Under the pieces are notes generated by a model. The model was not told the DNA's origin and did not search any database. It saw only the letters and a list, made by a program, of their open reading frames with translations. A stretch of 64,000 bases of DNA from Alligator mississippiensis. Taxonomy: Eukaryota > Chordata > Crocodylia > Alligatoridae. Location of the stretch: contig NC_081824.1 of NCBI RefSeq assembly GCF_030867095.1, positions 123,450,162 through 123,514,161 of the forward strand, read 5' to 3'. Within the stretch, counting starts at the first letter, position 1; each line of letters starts with the position of its first letter. Positions 55,946-64,000 of the stretch are shown here, piece after piece. The translations under genes were made by a program, and so were the position numbers.

Positions 55946-58431
55946 CACTTCATTCAGTAGGCTTTGAAGCAGGCCTTTGACCCATCTGGAAATAAAAATC
56001 CTTTTCTATTTCATAAGGCTTTTGTTCCAAGTTATTTAAATATGATCATGAGGATGGGGCCAGGGAATGTAAAACTATACAAAAATTGAAGCCCCCCCTG
56101 AAAAAGGGATGTAATTGTTATAAATCAAAAATTTACCAGAAAAAATAATCAAAATCTTTAAAAAATTCCAACATAGGAAGTATAAAACTGTTTTCTACTC
56201 ATGTTAGTTTTGTCATGGCAGCAACTACTGAGATTTGCCAGATAATAGACTCTTAGAAGGGCCCCCAAAGGCTTTCAAATTTATCATCATCATTTTTACA
56301 ATCTATCAACTACTCCCTCCTCTGAGGCTACTTCCAGCAAAGCCATCATAATCCATCCTCCTCTCTTGCTTCTGTTCACACCATTCTATTTTCTTAACAC
56401 TCAAAATGATGCAACCTATCACGTACATGCATGAGGTAATCCTCATAGCAAACCTATGAGGTAAATATTCCATTTCTAAAAGGAACATAATCACAACTGA
56501 GCTAGAGGGACTTACCCAAGTCTATTCAGTGAGAAAATAGCAAGACTGAAATCTGAGGTCAGGAATTCATGGCTGACTATTGTTTTTCTCAATGAACTCA
56601 GTCATTAGCCTCCCTTTCTTTCCATTCATCAGGGATGGGTTGGTTTTTTGTTTTTTGAGGGTTTTTTGTCCTCTGTAGGCCTCCTGTGCAACCCAGAGGA
56701 GACACACTGTTCAGGAAACAGGCACTAGTCATGTTCTGCTTGATCTGCAGAGAGATGAACACTATGAGGTGTCTCAAAATATATGTTTATACCAATTACC
56801 AAGCATTTAGGAAGTAATTCGCTAAGTTAATTTATTCACGTGTGTTTCTAGTGAGATCACCCAAGATTGTGTGTCTACAAATACAGTACAGCTGGTTTCC
56901 ACTTAAGTTTGGGCTAGACCTGACTTTCCCTTCTCTTTTCTAAGGCACCATCATAATTTTGAAGCAGTGACATTTGCACATCTTTCCAATCAGGGCACCC
57001 AACAAGGAAAAAGAATATGGTGCTACTTTCTGGGATGATATCAGTGTCAATGAATGAATCATCAGACCATCATTACATATGCACTGTTTGCAGAAACATT
57101 TGGGTGTAAACACAGCAGGCAAGTCAGTGAGCATATTCACAATGGAATGCTCTATCATGAACTTAAAATATATTGGATTTGTCTGGGTAGAAGCGCAGGT
57201 TGTTAAGAGGCTGGGAGACTATAAATTAGGCTTCCCTAAACATGTTTTAGAGCTGACCCTCTTTCCCTAACCTCTCCAAACGTGGATAAAGATGTGACCC
57301 AAATACTGTACAGAGGAAATGAGAAGATCACTGTGGACAACCACCCTATGAAAGCATCACTATACAAGATAAAATGTCAACAAAATGGTGGTAGGGTGCC
57401 TTGCCACTGTGGTTAACATAGAGACAAGTAGACCATGCAGCAGCAGCATCGTGCATCCCAGAGGAAAAAAATGCATGGTAGCAGCAATGACAGCAGCAAA
57501 AAAAATGCATGGTAGCAGCCATGACAGCAGCAAATAGGACAACAGATGGACACTGTGTACACACCTGGACGGGCAGAACAGCATTTTCCAGCTGGTGGCA
57601 GTAACAGCCCTATTGCTGGTGCACTTGTCTGGGAAGTGGTACAAGGCAGAGATGTGGCTTGCTGCTAGGAAGCTACTTTTACTGAGGAAGCAGGAGATGG
57701 CCTTTGTAAGCATCTCCAACAGAAGGGCTGGTGGATACTATCAAAGGTCTTGGAAGGTGAGGCACTTAAGGAAGAGCCAGAGACATCAGTTTGGCAATCT
57801 AATAGTAAGTAAGTATTGATTTGTGTGAAGTCAGAAAGGCCAGGCAAAATGACACTCAGCCTGTTCCAGATCCTTTGGCTGGTAATTTGCTTATTAATCC
57901 TTTATTATTTATTTATTACTAATCAGCAGGATTTTTCCTGTCACCCTGTGCTGCTGAAGGGAATGCTTCCACTATTCCTCCTCATGGATCATCAGGAACT
58001 GACTATTCTTCCTGGACTAGTTATGTCTTGTCACACCTAAGCCAGGTTCTACAGATGTATTTGGAAGTAAAGAATACTCCACATTTACTTGTATTTTTGT
58101 AGTACTGTCATGTCATGTTGGTTGTTTATAGAAAATGATTTTTTCCAAAGTAGCTCTTAAAAGCCCTAATTATGTTTGGTAGAGGCACAGTGTGGAAAAA
58201 CATGCTTAGGGCAGCCATCTTTCATCCTTCCTGTGGCCTATCTCCTCACTTGCAAGCACAAGAATGACAGCAAACAGAGAGCTGGGCAGTGTCATGGAGT
58301 ACAAGACTTTCTGAGAATCATTCTCTAGACTAGCAGTGGAGTTTAATGCCACTGGGGAATAACTTTCTCCTACTTGTTTCTCACTGAAACCTACATCCAG
58401 ATGGCAAAAAACTGCTGAATTCACAAAGAAG
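55946..58431. other. AT-rich sequence, no gene seen
   Basis: No exon was recognised. Two short direct repeats of AAAAAATGCATGGTAGCAGC type lie near 57467-57520. Confidence 0.4.
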
Positions 58432-60440
58432 CAGGGCTGGAACAGACCTTCAGAGTCATCTAGTTCAACCCCCTACCTGAGGCAGGATCATCCCTAACAA
58501 ACTATCTTATATAAATCCTTTGTCTAACCTACTAGACAAACTACATAATCAATCCTGACAGAACCACAAGACATAACACCATACCCTCCTGCAGGTAAAG
58601 CACAAGGACCATTATTCACCAATCCCCATAGCCCATACCAGTCTGATCATGGAGTAAACTTCCTTCCTAACCCTAAGTATGGCTATCAGTCTGACCCAGA
58701 GGGGAGAAGTCAGGAACTTCTCAGTTTAAATCCCATTGGCACACCCAAGTTGAAATCCCTAGTTGTGGCTACAGCTAACACTCAATGATTCTGCGGAAAG
58801 TGGAAAAAAATAAAATAAAAAAACCCAAAACTCTGATACATTGCAGCAGCAGCAGGAGGGGAAAAAATTGCCTCTCAGCCCCATGTGGCAACCAACAAAG
58901 CCGAGAAGTATGAGAAATACTCACAGTAGAACATAGACAAAGCTATGCCTAGATCATCCTCAACTTGAACACCTCTAGTGATGCAGATGCTACAACTTCC
59001 CTAGGCAGTCTGTTCTACTGCCCCACTGTTCTACCAATGAAGAAGTTCTTCCAGGTATTCGATCTAAACCTGCTTTGCAGCAACTTCAAGCCATTGATCG
59101 TTGTCCTACTCACTGCAGCAAAAGAGAAAAGGTGTTTCCCTTTTTCTTAATGGCAGCTTTTTAGACATTTGAAGATTGCTGTCATGCCTCCTCTTAAGTG
59201 TCTTTTCCATAAACTGAATATGCATGCCTATTTCCTTCACACTTTCCTCATATAATTTGCCATCCAAGCCCTTTATCACTTTTGTTGCCCACCTCTGGAC
59301 CCTTTTGCATCCTTTTAAAAATGTGAAGACCAAGACTGCACAAAATATTCTGGATGAGGCCTACCTAATGCATAGTCAAGTGGCATTATCACTTCCTATG
59401 TCTTGTACCTAATGCATCTATTGATGCATTCCAAAACTGCATTTGCCTTTTGTGCAGTTGCATCACATTGCAGACCAAATTGAGTCTGTGATCTACCAAG
59501 ACTCCCAGATCCTTTTCCATAGTTCTGCCATCCGGTCAGGTGCCACACATTTTGTATTTGGTTTTTTTTAATTATTCTATCTGAGGTGCAGCACCTGGCA
59601 TTTGTCAGCATTGAGCATCCTACTGTTAGCTCCAGCTCAGCTTTCCAATCTGTCAAGATTCTTCTAAATCTTTCTCTTGTCCTCCAGTGTGTTCATAATT
59701 CTTCCCAGTTGCATGTTGTCTGAAAATTTGCGCAAGAAGCCTTCAATGCCAGCATCCAAACCTTTAACAAACACATTGAATATCACTGGGCCCACAACAG
59801 ACCCCTGAGGGACTCTGCTCAAAACTTCCTGCCATTCTGACGTGGATCCATTCATAATTACCCTTTGCTTATGGCTAGTGAGCCGGTTGTCTATTCATCT
59901 AATAGTAGATTAAGCTAACACACATTTCTTCAGTTTTTTTTATGAGAAGGTCATGTGGGATCTTCACAAGACACACTGTACCCACAGTATTCCCTTCACC
60001 CAAGTAGCTACTTTGTCAAAGAAGGAGAACAAGTTTGTTTCACACAGTTTGTTCTTGGTTAATCCACACTGGCTGCTTATAGTCAGCCTTTCCTCCTCCA
60101 GATGCTTGCGAATGGCCTTCCTTAGGATGTGCTCCAAATACTTCCCAGGTATTGAGGTGAGGCAATTCAGTCTATAGTTCCTCAGGTTTTCCTTTTTGCC
60201 TTTTTTAAAGAGGACAATCATACTGGCCTTTTCCAGTCCTCTAGCATGTCACACATCTTCCACAACTTCAGAACTATTATTGCCAAGGGCTCCTGGATCT
60301 CCTCGTCCATATCTTCAGGACCGTGGGATGAAGTTCATCAGGCCTTGCTGATTTGAATTCATTCAGACCCATCCAAAGCTCCCCACTTGTTTTGTTATTT
60401 CACCCTTCAGCTTGTCCTCTTCCTTCAGTGACAAGAAATG
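58432..60440 (-). mobile_element. Old CR1 LINE with degraded reverse transcriptase
   Basis: Reading on the minus strand, pieces in order are VLFKKGKKENLRNYRLNC (near 60200), the block VPQGSVVGPVIFNVFVKGLD (59780-59840) followed by a decayed FSDNMQLG in place of FADDT, then RVQRWATKVIKGLD (near 59290), and a 3' region ending near 58432 without the ATTCATAG tail. Many frameshifts are present. It belongs with the copy at 20945-22221. Confidence 0.87.
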
Positions 60441-60537
60441 GGAGCAGCATTTTTTAGACCAAATGCTGGTCTACAAAATTATGATTCCCAGGATGCCTTG
60501 TGCTCTATGACACACATTGCCTCTGTGGACTGCCCCA

Positions 60538-61193
60538 GATTTTCTCATATATCTTGTTTTTGAAGGTCAAATGAAGAAAAAAAAGCTTTTTTTGAAAATA
60601 TTGGTAAGCATGGTATTTCTTCAGGGAAAACACAGACAGCTGAATTACAGAGGCACACAAAACATTGCGGCTGCTCTATTAACTCCATAACTGTGGGATG
60701 CCGTAAGATACTGCTGGCTGAGCCAACATGCATGACCCCTCTTCTCTTCTGGAGCTGAGCTGGGGGATCTCTAAGGTTAGCTGAGATCTCAGTCCCAGCC
60801 AGCAGCACCAGCAGAATCAGCTGAAGGCCCACACAGCTGATTCAGCAGGAGCCTCTGCCCTGGCAGTAGTGGCTTGGCTCTGCTTTAAAAATACAGTGAA
60901 ACTTCTGCAGCATGAGCTTCTGCCAGGGGCAAGGGAAAGTAATGCTGCACACAGATGATGCAGGGAGCATGCAAGGCTCCTACTGTCCACAGCTAGCAGC
61001 TAGGAAGCACCACATGCTCATTGTGCTGCCCCTTGGGCAGCATCTGTGGTGTTACTTTATCTTTCCCGTGGCAAATGCTCCTGCTAAAGAAGCTGCTAGT
61101 TCCAGTTTTCCTCACTTAAAATATGCACCTTAATTTCTAGCACCTGATGTTTGGAAAAAAAAGGTGTATCTTGTATGTGAGAAAATACAGTAT
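60538..61193. mobile_element. Non-autonomous terminal-inverted-repeat element, family B
   Basis: The left end ATTTTCTCATATATCTTG and the inverted right end ATTTTCTCACATACAAGAT are terminal inverted repeats followed by A/T-rich runs. The interior is GC-rich without a transposase. A matching end occurs at 40494. Confidence 0.5.
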
Positions 61194-62655
61194 TTCAAAT
61201 ATAGAGGAGACCATCTCTCTTTTCATGACAGCGGGATTAGTTAGGAAGTTATTCATACTTAAGGTTTGGAATGTATGGTACATTACAAAGCAAGATAATG
61301 GGTGAACTGAAAATGCTTATTTTTTATTGTGCTAAAAATGATAGTCTTTAAAAGACCCAGGTGGGAACAGATAAATCAGTCATACTCATAACCAATTTAC
61401 TATGTTTTCCTCACCTGGGAGGATGTGCCCCCTATAAATCCCTAGGTGGCAGTAGAAATGGGTTAATAAAATTTGTAAACCCAATTAGCCTTTCCTGGCT
61501 GCACCTGCAGGTCAGACAGGTAATTGAGTTCATTCAAGCACACATGCAGAGGAGTTAGGTTTCCCTTAGAAGGCCAGGGAAAGCCCAACAGAAGGAAGCT
61601 CTGAGAGGGAATTTTTTAGTTTGCTGGATGGAGGCCTTAAAGAGTGGGACTTATAATGTGGCAGACTGAAAGATGCCTGGAAGACTAGTAACTTAAGCTG
61701 CAGGTGAACTGATGTTGTTTAATTTGGGGTTTTCCTTAAGTACTGCAGGGAGATTCTAGGGATTTTCTGCATTCTCTTTTTCTGAAGAGACTTCCAGGAT
61801 GTAAAAAAAATGACATGCTATTGAAAATCAGTATGGTACAAGGCTGCCCAATATTGAAGCTGCTGGGGCCCACCTGCTCTGCAGGTGCTTTCTTCTCCCA
61901 TCAGGCACCCTGTGTATGGGCCCCAGGCTCCCACTGGGCTGTGCTGCCCTGCCCAGTCCCATCCCCGTGAGTGAGGACTGGCAGCTGAAGCTGTATGAGG
62001 GAGGGGGAGCCCAGAGCCCCTGGTAGCAGTAACATTAAAACAGTGGAGGAAGCAGTGCTTGAGCAAGAGCTTGTGAGCCACAAATTAATCCTCCATGGGC
62101 TGCCCATGGTCCACAAATTAGACAGCCTTAGCTTAGGCCATTCACTTAACCTGAAATTTAAGAATCCACAGTTCTTAGGGGTGGGTCACAGGAAAAATAG
62201 GATGCCGCAAGTCTTATAGCAGCAGTGCTTCACATAAGGATTTAAATTCATGATGTTATGCTCAGTCATGAAGCTGTGCAGCAGTTGGTGAGTTGACCTT
62301 CTATGGTGGAGTTAAAAGTCTGAGGAGGAAAAGAGACAGCTAAAATGTTTTGAAGATTTCAGGACCTTGGTGCATGAAATCAATTCCTCTCTGTAGTGCT
62401 CTCAGAGTTATGACTTGCATCTCATTATTGTTAAAACTTGCAGGGACTATTGGTGTCTAGTCTCATTTCCTATATGCTACAGGCTGCTGAATTTTACTGG
62501 AATACATAAATTCAAAGGTGTTAGTAACACAAACCATCTCACCCTTCAGAAGACCAAGCAATGCTATCGGTAGAGAACAGGGGACACTGATGTTATGGAT
62601 GTACATACATTTGGAGCCATTTTCAAGTGGGAACACTTCAAAAGGACCTGTTAAG
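61194..62655. other. Unassigned sequence, no gene seen
   Basis: No exon was recognised. A GC-rich patch at 61855-62060 may be an old element interior. Confidence 0.35.
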
Positions 62656-62938
62656 CTGTAGTTCAGTGGTTCTCAATCTTTTTTGGGGGACCACTTGAAA
62701 ATTGCTGAGGGTCCAGCAGACCACTTAATAAACTCTTTTGTTCTACAAATCAAAGAACACAATTCATATTTTAATATCAGTAGTCTTACCTTTCTAATGT
62801 GATGGATGTGGCTGTTTTTTCTGAGCAAAATTCTGGGAAGTCAGGTGTAATGTTTGTCAGCTTTAGCCTTAGGTCACCTTTCTCCAGACCACCTGAATGG
62901 AACTCACGGACCATAGTTTGAGAACATCTGCTGTAGTT
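62656..62938. mobile_element. hAT-like MITE with perfect 8-bp duplication
   Basis: The element 62664-62930 (267 bp) starts CAGTGGTTCTCAATC and ends GTTTGAGAACATCTG. It is flanked by an exact 8-bp duplication CTGTAGTT at 62656-62663 and 62931-62938, diagnostic for hAT insertion. It has no coding sequence. Confidence 0.88.
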
Positions 62939-63472
62939 GTTACCTGTTGACAAGCTTGGAGTGATGGAAATGTAGTAAAACTATTTTGTCCAGGATATTC
63001 ATAGTAGGGTGGGTAAGGAAATTTGATTGCATAGAAGTCCTTGCTTCTTCATTTTTCTTTAACAATAGCTTTCCCAGCTGACAAATTGATTTGGTCTTTA
63101 TTCCTCCAAGACTTCCCTTTGAAGAAAAGTTCAGGCACAAAGAATGTTTCCCTTTGCTCAGTTGGAGGAGTCTCTTCATTGTGGATTGGCTCATGGAATT
63201 ATTTCTTTCCCAGTTGCTGACCCAAGAGTTGAAGGAAACTTCTTCCTCTTGCTCCTAAACAAGTACAAGAACCTTATCTATGCTTTTGCTTCAGGCTTCC
63301 TCTTCATGACTAGAAGTAGGACACTTAAATGATCCTAGGAGAGGTTCATTCAAGAGAGAGTTTTAACTGCTCATTACCTGAAAGATGCTAGATGTGTGTC
63401 TTTGCTATGAAAAAAGAAAGCCCTCCTCCTTCCCAAGGCTATTTGAGTTAGATTATTTTAATAGAATAAAAA

Positions 63473-63788
63473 CAGGGCACATCCACACATGTCATTAATG
63501 TGCAGCAATGAACTCCAAAGCTGACTGCTCCTGAGTTTATTGCTCTGGGAAGCTCCTGGGCATGCAGTTTACACATGTGCCCAGACCACCGCACATTAAG
63601 CCAGGTCAGAGCAGCCCCAGGTGGCAGTGGTCCCAGCGGGTCAGCCTGCCAGCCCCAGGCTGCTCCAACTGGGGTCAATGTATTGAGGAGGACCTGGCTG
63701 GGGCATGAGGAGGGTGCTTCAGTCTAAGGGTAGCTGACAGGTCTGCAGTAAATATCAGTAAATGTATCCTATAGATGCGCCCACAGTG
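63473..63788. mobile_element. Non-autonomous terminal-inverted-repeat element, family A
   Basis: The left end CAGGGCACATCCACACATGT and the inverted right end CACTGTGGGCGCATCTATAG correspond to the ends of the copy at 1290-1696, and both share an internal CTGGGGCATGAGGA. The third LTR is inserted only five bases beyond it. Confidence 0.5.
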
Positions 63789-63793
63789 ATACA

Positions 63794-64000
63794 TGTCACA
63801 ATCCAAAGTTGTGAGTTTTTGTTTGTGCGTGCTTCGGCATCACTAAATTATGTTCCTGCTAAATTGCAGCTTCCTTGCACGGTGGAGTTCTCTGCTGCAG
63901 AAGAGAACTCTGGTGCAACAGGGAATTTCCCGCCAATTTGTAGCTTTCTTTGCATGGTGCATTTCTTTTACATCTCAGAGATGCACGGTGCAAAGGAGTT
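63794..64000 (+). repeat. LTR of a third copy, cut by the window end
   Basis: It starts TGTCACAATCC and follows the long-LTR subfamily of 15576-16473 throughout, including the 10-bp-type hairpin (63885-63910) and the GCATCTC/GAGATGC-like palindrome. No polypurine tract precedes it, so it is a 5' LTR or a solo LTR in plus orientation. Confidence 0.9.

Overview
The window is nuclear DNA of a reptile, most probably a crocodilian; a turtle is the main alternative. I base this on many CR1 LINE copies, several with long open reading frames and ATTCATAG-type 3' ends, on LTR elements, on many small hAT-like elements, and on an AT-rich intergenic background. No host protein-coding exon could be recognised. 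The host content I can support is one intact tRNA-Leu(TAA) gene at 46575-46657 and a GC-rich, CpG-rich stretch at about 10.1-13.3 kb that looks like a promoter region.

Layout. 1-10 kb is AT-rich sequence with two small DNA-transposon relics and one CR1 tail. 10-13.3 kb is GC-rich, with a TATA box at 10493-10500, a CA-rich minisatellite, G/C tracts and a long GT/GA microsatellite. 15.6-19.6 kb holds a complete LTR element on the minus strand. 20.9-22.2 kb is an old CR1. 30.8-31.8 kb is a hAT-like element. 35.6-39.6 kb holds two CR1 elements, the larger split by a probable solo LTR of another family. 41.7-45.3 kb holds a second complete LTR element of the first family, on the plus strand. 46.6-50.5 kb has the tRNA gene and four CR1 pieces. 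52-60.5 kb has more CR1 and small elements. The window ends inside an LTR of a third copy of the first family (63794-64000).

The most interesting system is this LTR family. Both complete copies have LTRs with TG..CA ends, 5-bp target duplications, a primer-binding site matching the 3' end of tRNA-Ser(GCT), and a polypurine tract. About 2.2 kb of internal sequence carries one gag-like reading frame and no protease, reverse transcriptase, integrase or recognisable envelope. The gag start codon straddles the LTR/primer-site junction, so the first residues of the protein are encoded by the tRNA-complementary primer site. A splice-donor-like site in the LTR and a conserved splice-acceptor-like site after gag suggest a spliced RNA for a 65-residue membrane-protein frame, open in only one copy. 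The two copies carry different disabling changes. The family would need enzymes from another element to move. I could not assign it to a named family.
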